Assembly: GCA_027077795.1 (NCBI GenBank)
Contig: JALWTT010000015.1
Coordinates: forward strand, 62,001-126,000
Direction: 5' to 3'
Origin: Thermotogaceae bacterium
Lineage (GTDB): Bacteria; Thermotogota; Thermotogae; Thermotogales; Thermotogaceae
Length of the DNA: 64,000 nt
The position numbers and the translations under genes were made by a program. Below are positions 25,584-35,516 of this stretch, piece after piece (position 1 is the stretch's first letter; the number at the start of each line of letters is the position of its first letter). A model generated the notes under the pieces. It searched no databases. It had not been told where the DNA came from and saw only the letters and a program-made list of their open reading frames with translations.

Positions 25584-26007
25584 ACGCTTGACATGTTTCG
25601 CCCACCGTCTACAACAATTGTTTGTCCTGTCAAATAAGATACCCTCTCTGAAGATGGGAAAGCGGCAACTGCAGCTATCTCTTCTGGTTCACCTGCTCTA
25701 CCAAGTTTTTATAATGCTAATTATGGCCATTCTCACCGCATTTGAAAGTACCGAGTTGGGAATAGACGGATATCGAGGTTAAAAAATATGAGCCTTCCGC
25801 TTACCTCGAAAAGTCCTTCCGGCTTTGGGCCACCTGCGTTGAGAAAGAGGATATCAGTTTTCCAGATCTCTTTTCACTCTTTCCAGGATTTCTGAAGTTT
25901 ATCAACAGGTTAGATCCCTCTTTAGCTAGCTCCTTTGCAGCGGTAGATCCGATCCCTTTGCCGGCAGCTGTTATAACAGCGGTTCTTCCTCTTAAATCGA
26001 GATCCAT
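25580..26007 (-). pseudogene. Decayed short-chain dehydrogenase/reductase
   Basis: Pieces of an SDR appear in order on the minus strand but in different frames. First comes an ATG with RGRTAVITAAGKGIGSTAAK (cofactor-binding start), then DILFLNAGGPKPEGLFE (NAG motif). Next is LSNAVRMAIISIIKT, and last GRAGEPEEIAAVAAF with TGQTIVVDGG and a stop. Only 428 bases remain of the roughly 750 expected, and the segment that should carry the catalytic YxxxK is missing. At least two frameshifts and internal deletions are needed to join the parts. The stop overlaps that of the convergent ADP-ribosylglycohydrolase gene. It resembles a FabG-type 3-oxoacyl reductase. Confidence 0.85.
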
Positions 26008-26011
26008 CCTC

Positions 26012-27436
26012 TCATCCCGTTATCATTCTTTTAACAGTATTTATCAAGTTTCTAAAGGCCCTTTGATCTGTACTCTCTATATAGACCCTTATCAGAGGCT
26101 CCGTACCAGATGGCCTCGCGAGTATCCAGGTATTCGGGGCATCTAAGAAGTACCTGACTCCATCTATTTCATCCCTTTTAGTTACATTCATTCCGGCGAA
26201 TTCTCCTTCAATGTATCTGAACTTGTTCATAAGTTCGTCCTTTTGGGTGGTACTTTCCACCTCAAGATCTATCCTGGTGTTGAAAAACTCTCCATATGTT
26301 TCCCTGAATTTCTCTCTTATCTCAGATAGATTTTTCCCTTCATAGGCTATCATTTCCAGGACGAGGAGATCCGCTACAATGCCGTCTTTCTCGGGAGTGT
26401 GATCTTTTACCGATAGCCCACCACTCTCTTCACCAGCTATTAACACATTATTTTGCATTATGAGAGGGCCTAAGAATTTGAAACCCACGGGTGTCTCTAT
26501 GGTGTCTTCGCCGAATTCCCTGGCTACCTTGTCAACGGCATGTGAAGTCGCTATACTCCTAGCAACAGGCCCTTTTAACCCTTTGTTTCTGTACAGGTGA
26601 TCAGCTAGAAGGGCTATCACCTCGTTGGGTTTCACGAAGTTTCCTTTATCATCTACTATTCCAAATCTATCTGAATCTCCGTCTACAGCAAGTCCCACTT
26701 TCCATTTTCTGTCCTTTACAACCTCTCCTATCATCCTCATACGACTTTCATCCGGCTCAGGTCTTCCCCCTCCAAAGTATGGATCTCGGTAATCGTGAAG
26801 GATCTCATATTCAGCTGCTATCTCCTTTATCATCGGATCTAGATATCCTATCGAGGCGCTGTACATGAGGTCTACAACTACAGTTAAACCAGCTTGTTTT
26901 ATTCTCTCAAGATCCACGGTTTCTCTGACCTTCTCGTAATATTCCTCGTGCGGGTCTATTATCTCAAAAAGCCCCTCATTTGCCGCGTTCTTGAGTGGCA
27001 TGGTCTTTACCTTTATTTTCCCATCCATAACTTGCTCTATCTTCTTTTCAATGGATGAAGTCACATCTGGCAACGCTGGTCCTGCACTGGAGGGGTTAAA
27101 TTTCACTCCACAGTACTCCGGGGAGTTGTGGGATGCTGTGATGTTCACCCCACCATCTAACCTTCTGTTCAATATAGCCCATGATATAACTGGTGTTGGC
27201 GTCGGAGCCTCAGGCATGTAGACTTTTATTCCGTTACCAGCCAAGACTTCGGACACGATCGTAACGAACCTTTCGGTCATGAAGCGAGGATCTCTTGCCA
27301 CTATCACTCCTTGATCTGTTTCTCCTCTTTCTTTAAGGTGCTCCGCTATGGCTTGGGCCACACAGCGAACATTCTCAAAGGTAAAATCATCTGCTATTAT
27401 TCCTCTCCATCCTGATGTTCCAAACTTTATCTTCAT
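26012..27436 (-). CDS. Phosphoglucomutase/phosphomannomutase (alpha-D-phosphohexomutase)
   Basis: This 474-residue four-domain phosphohexomutase has all family sites. These are FGTSGWRGI near the N-terminus, the phosphoserine loop TASHNSPEY (about residue 100), the metal loop DGDSDRFG (about residue 240), the sugar loop GEESGG and the phosphate loop RPSGTEPLIR. It would interconvert hexose 1- and 6-phosphates, supplying glucose-1-phosphate for the glgC/glgD step encoded elsewhere in the window. ATG 27436 follows GAGGGGGTGA. The frame continues 12 codons upstream without a ribosome-binding site. Glucose versus mannose preference cannot be told. Confidence 0.93.
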   Translation of the reverse strand: MKIKFGTSGWRGIIADDFTFENVRCVAQAIAEHLKERGETDQGVIVARDPRFMTERFVTIVSEVLAGNGIKVYMPEAPTPTPVISWAILNRRLDGGVNITASHNSPEYCGVKFNPSSAGPALPDVTSSIEKKIEQVMDGKIKVKTMPLKNAANEGLFEIIDPHEEYYEKVRETVDLERIKQAGLTVVVDLMYSASIGYLDPMIKEIAAEYEILHDYRDPYFGGGRPEPDESRMRMIGEVVKDRKWKVGLAVDGDSDRFGIVDDKGNFVKPNEVIALLADHLYRNKGLKGPVARSIATSHAVDKVAREFGEDTIETPVGFKFLGPLIMQNNVLIAGEESGGLSVKDHTPEKDGIVADLLVLEMIAYEGKNLSEIREKFRETYGEFFNTRIDLEVESTTQKDELMNKFRYIEGEFAGMNVTKRDEIDGVRYFLDAPNTWILARPSGTEPLIRVYIESTDQRAFRNLINTVKRMITG

Positions 27437-27514
27437 CCGATCACCCCCTCGAGAAAATTCTACCACAGGCATGCTAAGGTGAATTGATGTAAAATAGCCC
27501 AGCGAGGTGATATC

Positions 27515-29329
27515 GTGTATAACCCGAATTTAATACGAAACATCTGCATTATAGCCCACATAGATCATGGAAAAACGACTCTCATAGATCGCATCCTGGA
27601 GATAACGGGATCTGTGGATTCTCACGAAATGAAAGAACAGTTTCTCGATATGATGGATATAGAAAGAGAGCGTGGGATAACCATAAAGGCCCAGCCTGTG
27701 AAGGTTCTTTACAAAGCGTCTGACGAGAAGACATACGAGATAAACATAATAGATACGCCTGGACATGTCGATTTCTCATATGAGGTTGGAAGGAGTATGG
27801 CCGCGTGCGAAGGAGCAGTCCTTCTCGTTGATGCGAGCCAAGGTGTGGAAGCTCAAACTGTTGCCCATACATACCTTGCCCTGGAAAACGATTTGGAGAT
27901 AATACCAGCGCTGAATAAAATAGATCTTTCCAGTGCAAATATCGAAGAAACAGCCTTGCAGGTCATGGATCTTCTTGGCGTGGATGAAAATGAAATATTA
28001 AAGGTGAGCGCAAAAGAGGGAACAGGCATCAAGGACTTGCTGGAGGAGATAGTCAGGAAAATTCCTCCTCCTGATGGGAATATCGACGATAAGCTTGCTG
28101 CCATCATATTCGATGCTAGATATGACAAGTACAGAGGTGTTGTAGTCTCAGTTAGGTTGTTTTCAGGGAGGCTTGAAAAGGGCGACAGGATCATCACGAT
28201 GTCGAATGGCTTGGAATATGAAGTGGATGAAATAGGGGTTTTCACACCCTTTATGAGACCAGTTCAGTCTTTATCGGCGGGAGAAGTTGGATACGTTATA
28301 GCTGGGATAAAGGAAGTCTCTATGGCTAGAGTTGGGGATACCATAACCCACAAAGATAATTCGATCGATGAGCCCCTTCCTGGCTATAAGGAGATAAAGC
28401 CGATGGTTTACGCGGGAATGTATCCGGGACTCCCAGAGTATTATCAGGAGCTTAGAAAAGCTTTGGAAAAGTTGAAATTGAACGATTCTGCGCTGAGTTT
28501 CGAACCGGACAATTCCCCAGCCCTTGGTTTTGGATTCCGAGTAGGGTTCCTCGGCCTTCTTCACATGGATGTAGTTCGAGAACGCATAGAGAGGGAGTTT
28601 GAACTCGCAGTCATTCTGACAGCTCCAAATGTCGAGTACAAAGTCAAAATGAAAAGCGGGGAAATCGTGGACATCACCAACCCATCTAAGTTTCCAAATG
28701 AGTCTGATATAGAGGAAGTTTACGAACCTTGGGTGGATTTGTCTGTTATAACTCCGGGAAAGTACATGGGAAACATGATAAACCTCATACAAGTTGAAAA
28801 AAGGGGAAAACTGTACGCTACGGAGAATGCCGGGAGAGATCGTGTCATACTGAGGTTTGAAGTACCACTTGCCGAGATAATCTTTGACTTCTTCGACAGG
28901 ATGAAAGCACTTAGCAGAGGATATGCTTCAATGGATTATGAGTTTCTGGAATACAGAAGATCCGATCTCGTAAAAATCGTCATTCTGGTCAACAGGGAAC
29001 CCGTCGATGCTCTGACATTTGTAGCCCATAAGTCAAAAGCCTACCAAGTTGCTAGAAAAGTCGTTGAAAAGTTGAAGGATTTGATACCACCTCACCAGTT
29101 TCAAATACCAGTTCAGGCAAAGGCTGGGGGGAGAATAATAGCCAGAACGGATATAAGAGCTTTGAGAAAGGATGTACTTGCCAAGTGTTATGGAGGAGAT
29201 GTGACGAGGAAAATGAAGCTCCTTGAAAAGCAGAAGGAAGGCAAGAAGAAGCTCCGCGAGATCGGAAAAGTTAGAATTCCTCAGGAGGCGTTTCTAGCTC
29301 TACTTAAGATAGGCGAGGACGAAGATTAG
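27515..29329 (+). CDS. lepA: Elongation factor 4 (LepA), ribosomal back-translocase
   Basis: At 604 residues this is the standard LepA length. GTPase motifs are AHIDHGKTTL (G1, about residue 14), DTPGHVDF (G3) and NKIDL (G4). The C-terminal LepA-specific domain ends with QKEGKKKLREIGKVRIPQEAF. It starts with GTG 27515 after GAGGTGATATC. The gene is divergent from the phosphohexomutase, across 78 bases holding a TGTAAAAT -10-like element. At its 3' end the TAG stop overlaps the TAA stop of the convergent propeller gene (TTAG), leaving no room for a separate terminator. Confidence 0.97.
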   Translation: MYNPNLIRNICIIAHIDHGKTTLIDRILEITGSVDSHEMKEQFLDMMDIERERGITIKAQPVKVLYKASDEKTYEINIIDTPGHVDFSYEVGRSMAACEGAVLLVDASQGVEAQTVAHTYLALENDLEIIPALNKIDLSSANIEETALQVMDLLGVDENEILKVSAKEGTGIKDLLEEIVRKIPPPDGNIDDKLAAIIFDARYDKYRGVVVSVRLFSGRLEKGDRIITMSNGLEYEVDEIGVFTPFMRPVQSLSAGEVGYVIAGIKEVSMARVGDTITHKDNSIDEPLPGYKEIKPMVYAGMYPGLPEYYQELRKALEKLKLNDSALSFEPDNSPALGFGFRVGFLGLLHMDVVRERIEREFELAVILTAPNVEYKVKMKSGEIVDITNPSKFPNESDIEEVYEPWVDLSVITPGKYMGNMINLIQVEKRGKLYATENAGRDRVILRFEVPLAEIIFDFFDRMKALSRGYASMDYEFLEYRRSDLVKIVILVNREPVDALTFVAHKSKAYQVARKVVEKLKDLIPPHQFQIPVQAKAGGRIIARTDIRALRKDVLAKCYGGDVTRKMKLLEKQKEGKKKLREIGKVRIPQEAFLALLKIGEDED

Positions 29330-31293
29330 TACTCGACAACCTTCAGATGAGTCTGATTGCCACAACACATAGGCCAAGGGCCATTGTCCAAACCGTCTGT
29401 TCTTTCATAAATTGCGTAAAGCTTTCCATCCGTTGAGCCGAAGTAAATCGAATCCTTACTTATAACGGGAGATGCAACTATCTTACCACCTGTAGAGACT
29501 TTCCATCTGAGGGTTCCGTCAAGGTTTAGAGCGTAAAGGTATCCATCCTCAGCTCCAAAAAATACGAACCCTTCTTGTGATACAGCCGGATCAGACGTTA
29601 TAGGGCTCCCAACCTGGTAGGTCCACATGAGATTACCTTGCCTGTCAAGGGCATATAATTTCCCATTTTTCGTTCCGAATATCACCCTTCCAAAGGAGTC
29701 CAAAACTGGTCCCGAGGAGATTTCATCACCAACATCGTAATGCCATATCTCCTTTCCATTTTTATCTATCATGAAAACCCTCCCATCTGCCGTTCCAAAG
29801 TAGAGATTTCCATCCTTGTCAGCTGCTATGTATGAGGACACCCAGCCATTCGAATCGAATTCCCAGAGTACGTTTCCAGAATATGAGATGGCGTATATCT
29901 TCCCATCGCTAGTTCCCAGAACCAATTGACCGTTGCTGTAGAGAATGGGGTTTGTCGTCATCCAGCCTGAAAGCTCTCTCTTCCATATTACCTTTCCATT
30001 TTCAACCGCATAAAAATTTCCGTCCTCAGCTCCCACGTACACTCTGTTTCCATCAATCACCACAGGTTTTGTCAAGTCTCCGCCAAGTCGCACCCTCCAA
30101 AGTAAGTTCCCATTCTCATCCAAAACATAAAGGTAGTTGTCCCAACTTCCAACGTACACTTTTCCTCTACTCCCAACTATTGGAGATGTTATTAGAAACC
30201 TAGCTCTGTAACTCCAAAGGAACTTCCCACTTTTGTCCAAGGAGAATATTCCACCATTTACGGATGCGAAGTATATCTTATCCCCCATCACTATGGGTGC
30301 AGACCTGATTTCACTTGCTGCGGAATAGCTCCACATAACACTTCCTGGTGACATTTTTCTGATAGGAGATACTCTCTTCCTGGCAAAGACTTCAACACTC
30401 ATAGCTGGCACATAGTTCAGAAAACTCAGTCCATATTTCTCCAGCTTGTAGATGTAAACCCCACGGTCTTTTGCCACGTATATGTATCCAAACACCACGT
30501 CTATATCTGAAACATCGGTACCTATGTATCTGCTGAACAGTAGCTTTGGTTCAAATGGATCCGATACATCGACAACTGAAATTTTTCCAGCGGGTGATGA
30601 GACCACCAGATAATTGTTATATATCGCTCCCTTTTTCGCGTTTTCTGGAAGATATGTATACTTTATCACTTTAGGTTTCATCGGATCGCTGACGTTCACA
30701 ACAAATATCATCCCGCTGGCACATACCGCTAGCAGGTTTTCTTTGGTCGGTATTACATCGACGACCTTCTCCAACTTTGCTTCAAGTCTCCATACAATCT
30801 TCGGATCTGAGGGATTCTCCAGGTTGATTAGCCCAATGCCATTGTCACCGAAGTTAGCTATCAAGAAACTTTTGTTGAGAAATTTCAGTCCTACTATGTT
30901 CCACTTCATCGAGATCGTTCCAAGCACATTAAACTTCGGTCCCATTATGTAAACGGTGCCGTCGTAAGATGTTGCTATCTCGTTTTCCATGACATCGAAG
31001 CTCGATACAGGAAATGGGAAGTTTTTTTCCGAGCTTTTTGTCACCTCTCCGTTTTCGCCGACCACCAGGCTTTCTAGGGATTTCTCATGTCTGATGAATA
31101 TCAATCTTCCCACGACGAGCACTTCGTTTGTGGGGGAGCTAAGCTTGTAATACCTAATCATTTTAGGACTCTCTGGGTTGCTTATATCCGTGATGACCAT
31201 CATTGTTGGAGATTCCAAATAAGCTGTTATCACTGAGACGGCCATCACCACAGCGGATGTCACCATCGTTGCAAGGAACAAAATACGAGACAC
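29326..31293 (-). CDS. Exported PQQ-type/LVIVD beta-propeller protein
   Basis: This 655-residue protein has an N-terminal signal or anchor segment (about residues 1-25). The first 290 residues contain repeats with the LVIVD pattern (for example VVDVSDPFEPKLLFSRY). From about residue 320 there are eight or so PQQ-type blade repeats of the form GxIYFGTADGxxYALDxxGxxLW. A cofactor-bound dehydrogenase is unlikely because the catalytic residues of quinoproteins are not recognisable. It is better read as an envelope propeller scaffold. GTG follows GGAGGGGATATC. Confidence 0.8.
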   Translation of the reverse strand: MSRILFLATMVTSAVVMAVSVITAYLESPTMMVITDISNPESPKMIRYYKLSSPTNEVLVVGRLIFIRHEKSLESLVVGENGEVTKSSEKNFPFPVSSFDVMENEIATSYDGTVYIMGPKFNVLGTISMKWNIVGLKFLNKSFLIANFGDNGIGLINLENPSDPKIVWRLEAKLEKVVDVIPTKENLLAVCASGMIFVVNVSDPMKPKVIKYTYLPENAKKGAIYNNYLVVSSPAGKISVVDVSDPFEPKLLFSRYIGTDVSDIDVVFGYIYVAKDRGVYIYKLEKYGLSFLNYVPAMSVEVFARKRVSPIRKMSPGSVMWSYSAASEIRSAPIVMGDKIYFASVNGGIFSLDKSGKFLWSYRARFLITSPIVGSRGKVYVGSWDNYLYVLDENGNLLWRVRLGGDLTKPVVIDGNRVYVGAEDGNFYAVENGKVIWKRELSGWMTTNPILYSNGQLVLGTSDGKIYAISYSGNVLWEFDSNGWVSSYIAADKDGNLYFGTADGRVFMIDKNGKEIWHYDVGDEISSGPVLDSFGRVIFGTKNGKLYALDRQGNLMWTYQVGSPITSDPAVSQEGFVFFGAEDGYLYALNLDGTLRWKVSTGGKIVASPVISKDSIYFGSTDGKLYAIYERTDGLDNGPWPMCCGNQTHLKVVEY

Positions 31294-31311
31294 GATATCC
31301 CCTCCAGATAA

Positions 31312-31339
31312 TGTAAAATAACTTTGGGTATATTTTACA
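31312..31339. promoter_or_regulatory. Inverted repeat between two divergent genes
   Basis: A perfect 9-bp inverted repeat, TGTAAAATA-N10-TATTTTACA, occupies the 64-base gap between the propeller gene and truA. Each arm contains a TAAAAT that could serve as -10 for one direction, so this may be a symmetrical divergent promoter or an operator. Confidence 0.4.
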
Positions 31340-31357
31340 CCAAAGGAGAGATGCTGG

Positions 31358-32104
31358 TTGAAAAGGCGTGTTGGAGCTGTGGTTATGTACGATGGAAGTG
31401 GATTCTACGGGTATCAAGGCCAACCAGAGCTTCGAACTGTTCAAGGTGTTATAGAGAATGCTCTAGAACGTATTTTTAAATATAGGGTTTATACTCATGC
31501 GGCTGGGAGAACCGATGCAGGTGTCCATGCTTGCGGTCAACTTGTAGTTTTTGACTGTCCTAATCCTAGAATGATGAACAAAGACATTAAAAACGCCATG
31601 AATGCAAACTTACCTCCTGATGTGTACGTCAGATATGTGATTGATCTTCCGCCAAATTTCAACCCGAGATCTGAGGTATACAAAAGGATTTATCACTACT
31701 ACATTTTGAACACAGAGCACCCGAACGTATTCATGAGGAACTACGTATGGTGGTTTCCATATGCTCTCGATTTGCAAGCCATGAGAAAAGCATCAGAGTT
31801 TTTAGAAGGGGAGCACGATTTCACGGCTTTCAGAAAGAGTGATTCAGATGACAAGAGGAATCCTGTGAGAACCATATATAGAATCCGTGTGATCAGGATG
31901 AGAGGAGGGATCCTACTATTCAGGGTAGAAGGAAAATCTTTTCTGAGGAGAATGGTGAGGAATATAGCAGGAGCCCTTGTAAAAGTCGGGGTTGGGGATT
32001 GGGAACCGGAGAAGATAAAGGAGGTTTTGAAAACTCGAGACAGATCAAAGGCTCCGGCCTCAGCGCCGCCAAATGGGTTGTACTTGTACTCAGTTCACTT
32101 TTAA
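31358..32104 (+). CDS. truA: tRNA pseudouridine(38-40) synthase
   Basis: This 248-residue protein makes pseudouridine in the tRNA anticodon stem. The catalytic Asp lies in AGRTDAGVHACGQ (about residue 52). The conserved N-terminal YDGSGFYGYQGQP and the C-terminal FLRRMVRNIAGALVKVG are present. It starts with TTG 31358, seven bases after AAAGGAGAG; an ATG at 31351 is out of frame. It leads a plus-strand run through tlyA to secA. Confidence 0.95.
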   Translation: MKRRVGAVVMYDGSGFYGYQGQPELRTVQGVIENALERIFKYRVYTHAAGRTDAGVHACGQLVVFDCPNPRMMNKDIKNAMNANLPPDVYVRYVIDLPPNFNPRSEVYKRIYHYYILNTEHPNVFMRNYVWWFPYALDLQAMRKASEFLEGEHDFTAFRKSDSDDKRNPVRTIYRIRVIRMRGGILLFRVEGKSFLRRMVRNIAGALVKVGVGDWEPEKIKEVLKTRDRSKAPASAPPNGLYLYSVHF

Positions 32105-32145
32105 TAACAGTTTTTGGGCTGTATGTTTACAAGAATGGAGGAACT

Positions 32146-33321
32146 GTGATATACGTATCCAGTGATCCTCCGGATTCAAAAGCCTTGTCTTTGATTGAAA
32201 AGTGGCGATCTTTGCCATCAGTGGAGTTATTCTACTCTGGCCCTGAGAGTTTGGAATCAAGTGTCCTGCACACACTTGACAACTGTGGAATTTTGACTGG
32301 TGGGGGAACACCGTTGTTCATCAGAGTGGACAGCGAGAACGATAAAATCGCAATTTGGATGAGGTACATGGACACCAAATGGAGCAATTACGAAGATCCC
32401 TCCTCTGTCTCCAGAATAGGTGATGTACTTATCAACGGCCTAAGAACAGTTATAGGATGCTACAGAAAGCCGAAAGAAGGTTTCCTCGTTGAGTTTTCAC
32501 CTGAGAGGGTGACGGCGAAGATCACCAAGCTATCTGAACCTGTGGAATATGAGTTCAAGCCTATGTCGACTTACACGGTGTACTTGGACGATGTAGCAAC
32601 GACCCTCACCAGGGGTTTCCATGAGGTAGAAGGAGTGCTGTTTTTCGCGGGGGAGAATGGACTGCGTGTGGAAACAGCGAGATTTTTCAAGGGTACAGAC
32701 ATGATCTTTCCGGTTGAGAAAGCGGTTGCTGTTCTATCCTCTGGGATCTTGAGAGTGGGGAAAAGAGAGTACAAAGTCGACATGATGCCGACGGGTTTTT
32801 GGAATGGAGATGTAATCCTGCCGAATCGTGTCGAGGGAAAAGATAGAAGAATGCTTCAATCTACCGCTATAGATGTTTACAAGGGATTCATACTCGAAGG
32901 GGATGGACATCTTGAAGCTGTTGATGGATCGTGGAGAAGGAGGATATCCTGCACTCCTGTAGAATGGTGCTGGAGAGATGAAAAGCTCTATATCTTGGAT
33001 GTGTGCGGACATTACATGGAGTTTGATTTGGAAAAAGAGAGAGTTGCGTATGAAAAAGACGTTCCTGGAAGTGTCGGATTTGATTTCCTAGGTGGAAAAC
33101 CCCTCTTCGTCTATGATGAGAACTTCTGCGTTGTGAAGGGTGAAAAGATCTTTGAGAAATGCGTGAGACTTCACAACGGATACGCTCTGGAAGTTGGAGA
33201 AGGTGGAATATCAATTCTCGGTAGAAAGCTTTTTCTGAAGGCTAAGAGCTTCAGGATGATAAATGGGTACTTGATCTTGAAAGGTGGCGGAGGAGTTTGG
33301 CTGGTAAGGTTCAGAAAGTGA
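32146..33321 (+). CDS. Unrecognised protein between truA and tlyA, probably envelope-anchored
   Basis: About 391 residues follow GTG 32146, which has GGAGG four bases upstream. The same frame is open back to TTG 31999 inside truA and there encodes a hydrophobic segment (WVVLVLSSLLITVFGLYVY). That segment looks like a membrane anchor and would be lost with the GTG start. No ATG, GTG or TTG lies between 31999 and 32146. The remainder is beta-rich and has five or six cysteines, suggesting a folded extracytoplasmic domain, possibly a propeller. I recognise no family. It overlaps the tlyA start. Confidence 0.65.
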   Translation: MIYVSSDPPDSKALSLIEKWRSLPSVELFYSGPESLESSVLHTLDNCGILTGGGTPLFIRVDSENDKIAIWMRYMDTKWSNYEDPSSVSRIGDVLINGLRTVIGCYRKPKEGFLVEFSPERVTAKITKLSEPVEYEFKPMSTYTVYLDDVATTLTRGFHEVEGVLFFAGENGLRVETARFFKGTDMIFPVEKAVAVLSSGILRVGKREYKVDMMPTGFWNGDVILPNRVEGKDRRMLQSTAIDVYKGFILEGDGHLEAVDGSWRRRISCTPVEWCWRDEKLYILDVCGHYMEFDLEKERVAYEKDVPGSVGFDFLGGKPLFVYDENFCVVKGEKIFEKCVRLHNGYALEVGEGGISILGRKLFLKAKSFRMINGYLILKGGGGVWLVRFRK

Positions 33322-34106
33322 GGATAGACCGGTTGCTTGTCGAGATGGGGTTCGTCGAGACCCGTGAGAAAGCCAAAAGGTTAATCATGGCGGGAGAGGT
33401 CTATGTGGATGACGAGCGGGTGGACAAACCTTCAAAATCCTACTCCAAAGATTCGAAAATCTCTGTGAAATCTCCTGAGAAATATGTGAGTAGAGGGGGA
33501 TATAAGATAGAATCTGCCTGGGAAGTGTTCAAATTCAACATTCGTGGAAAGGTGGCCTGCGATATAGGGGCTTCTACTGGAGGATTTACCGATTTTTTAC
33601 TTCAGAAGGGAGCTAAGAAGGTCTATGCTGTAGATGTCGGAAGAGGGCAGCTACATTGGAAGCTCCGAAATGACCCGCGGGTTGTGGTAATGGAAAGAGT
33701 CAACGCGAGATACTTAACGAGTCTCGAAGACAGGGTTGATCTTGTGACGTGCGACGTTTCTTTCATATCCCTGAAAAAGATTATTCCATCTGTAAGGGGT
33801 ATTATAAAGGATGGTGGAGAGGCGGTACTTTTGGTGAAACCTCAATTCGAAGCTGAAAGAACCGAGGTTAAAAAAGGATTGATGCTCAACAAGTCTGTAC
33901 ATGAGAGGGTTTTGAGGAATATAATAAAGGTTTTAGAGGAGGAAGGATTCTCAATTCTAAATGCAACTTTCTCCAGGATCCGGGGAGCTAAGGGAAATGT
34001 GGAATACTTTGTACACACAAAACTTGGCGGAGAGTCGAGAAATTTGGCAATAGATAATCTAGTTAAAAGTGCGTGGAGATATTTTAAATTGGAGGGAAAC
34101 GGATGA
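33318..34106 (+). CDS. tlyA: TlyA-type rRNA 2'-O-methyltransferase
   Basis: About 262 residues. An N-terminal S4 RNA-binding domain (RIDRLLVEMGFVETREKAKR) is joined to an FtsJ/RrmJ-like SAM domain with DIGASTGGFTDFLL (about residue 83) and TCDVSFISLKKI. The family methylates cytidines in 16S and 23S rRNA; some members also have membrane-active properties. GTG 33318 overlaps the previous stop (GTGA) and gives the usual N-terminus. TTG 33297, seven codons earlier, sits close to GGAGG and is an alternative. Its stop overlaps the next start (ATGA). Confidence 0.92.
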   Translation: MRIDRLLVEMGFVETREKAKRLIMAGEVYVDDERVDKPSKSYSKDSKISVKSPEKYVSRGGYKIESAWEVFKFNIRGKVACDIGASTGGFTDFLLQKGAKKVYAVDVGRGQLHWKLRNDPRVVVMERVNARYLTSLEDRVDLVTCDVSFISLKKIIPSVRGIIKDGGEAVLLVKPQFEAERTEVKKGLMLNKSVHERVLRNIIKVLEEEGFSILNATFSRIRGAKGNVEYFVHTKLGGESRNLAIDNLVKSAWRYFKLEGNG

Positions 34107-35515
34107 GAGAAAAAATCATATCGATGGCAATTTTACTACTGGGATTGTGTATTTTTGCTGGTGACATCCTCGATTTTGTCCCTCCAGATTATGATTTTGT
34201 TATCCTTGTGAGTGATCCGGCCACCAATTACGAACATCTTAAGGATGTTCCTCTGTTTTCCTTTGCTTTCAGCGATAACGGACTGGGAATGGAATACCTA
34301 TTCAACTCGATGATGAACAAGGTAGAAAAGGATAGTGGGGTATCCAAGCAGGTTTTTCTGGATGCTATTTCTCACGATTTTCTCATATCCTCAAAAGGAA
34401 TATCTGTTGATTTGAATTCACTCACATCTCTGGATCTGAACTATTATATAGATCTCCTGAAGAATTTGGGATCCAATACCATAATTGCTTTGCAATCGTC
34501 AACGCCAAGTGAATTTCTGACCTTCCTGTCGAGTCTCTTGAATTTGAGCTTGAATGAAGAAGCCACAGGCCTTTATCTCATGAAAGATGATCAAGTTACC
34601 ATTTTTGCTGGAGTAAAAGACAAGTACGTGATTATGAGTGGAAGTAAGGGAAGTCTCAGTGCAGCTTTGTCAAATTACTCAAAACCGCTTACCGGTTTAA
34701 CCAAGGTTGCATCAGATGTCTTATCAAAGAAAGCCTTTATAAAGGGGTATTTCAAAGGGGACTCTTTCAAAATAGACATGGGAGTGAATGTTAAGGGAGA
34801 TGTGAATACCGATCACGTGGAACTTCTGGTTAACATAGATGACGGAAAGTTGGTGCTGAGGGTAGAGCAATTCGTCACTGGAAAATTGGAGAAACCTAAA
34901 ATGTATCTCGTGGGATCGAGCGACATGGGAGAAATACCCTTTATGGGAAACTATTTTGTGGGGATTTCCGCCAAGAGTTCCGCAGATGCCATAGATAGGA
35001 TAACCTCGTGGTTTTCCGGTAGAGGTGGGGAAGTTGGGAAAATGTCCGAAATAGTGTCAACAGTTGTAAAAGGTGCTTATGGAAAGATATACATAGTGGG
35101 TGATATATCAGCAGCCTCAAATGTTACCTTCGCTGCTGTTTTCAGGGAATCTAAGGAGAGCATCAAAGACATAGAGGGGGTTTTGAGAAAGTACGGTGGG
35201 ATGAGCAATGGAAAAGAATGGTTCATGAAGATAGGCGATGAGAATCTGCACTTCTTTTGGTATAGAGATCGCTTCATAATCTCGAATGTGAACAAGGATA
35301 AGTATGTGTCTTACTCCAAGCGCAAAAAGCTCCTCGATGATCCGACATTCAACTATCTCTCCTCATTCATTCCTTATAGGGAGGATATAAGTAGGGTGTA
35401 TCTAGATCTAGGTGATGTGCTGAAGAAAGTAACCGGCCTCGATGTTTCTTCGAAGATGCTTTTCTTTCAGACATATGAAATCGGGAAGTTTCTATACATA
35501 CTGGAGGTGATGTGA
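34103..35515 (+). CDS. Unrecognised exported protein upstream of secA
   Basis: This 470-residue protein has a clear signal peptide (about residues 1-19, [20 protein letters not shown]). Alternating soluble repeats follow, rich in Ser, Asp and Phe, of the style [25 protein letters not shown]. The pattern of repeated beta-sheet modules recalls DUF3352-type proteins, but I cannot confirm this. It has no further membrane helix and no lipobox. ATG 34103 overlaps the tlyA stop (ATGA) and has GGAGG upstream. It ends two bases before the proposed secA start, so the two are probably translationally coupled. Confidence 0.75.
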   Translation: MREKIISMAILLLGLCIFAGDILDFVPPDYDFVILVSDPATNYEHLKDVPLFSFAFSDNGLGMEYLFNSMMNKVEKDSGVSKQVFLDAISHDFLISSKGISVDLNSLTSLDLNYYIDLLKNLGSNTIIALQSSTPSEFLTFLSSLLNLSLNEEATGLYLMKDDQVTIFAGVKDKYVIMSGSKGSLSAALSNYSKPLTGLTKVASDVLSKKAFIKGYFKGDSFKIDMGVNVKGDVNTDHVELLVNIDDGKLVLRVEQFVTGKLEKPKMYLVGSSDMGEIPFMGNYFVGISAKSSADAIDRITSWFSGRGGEVGKMSEIVSTVVKGAYGKIYIVGDISAASNVTFAAVFRESKESIKDIEGVLRKYGGMSNGKEWFMKIGDENLHFFWYRDRFIISNVNKDKYVSYSKRKKLLDDPTFNYLSSFIPYREDISRVYLDLGDVLKKVTGLDVSSKMLFFQTYEIGKFLYILEVM

Positions 35516-35516
35516 A

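Noticed and set aside
29326-31293. Assigning the propeller protein as a PQQ-dependent alcohol dehydrogenase
   Set aside because: The blade repeats match, but the catalytic and cofactor residues and the disulfide of quinoproteins are not recognisable.
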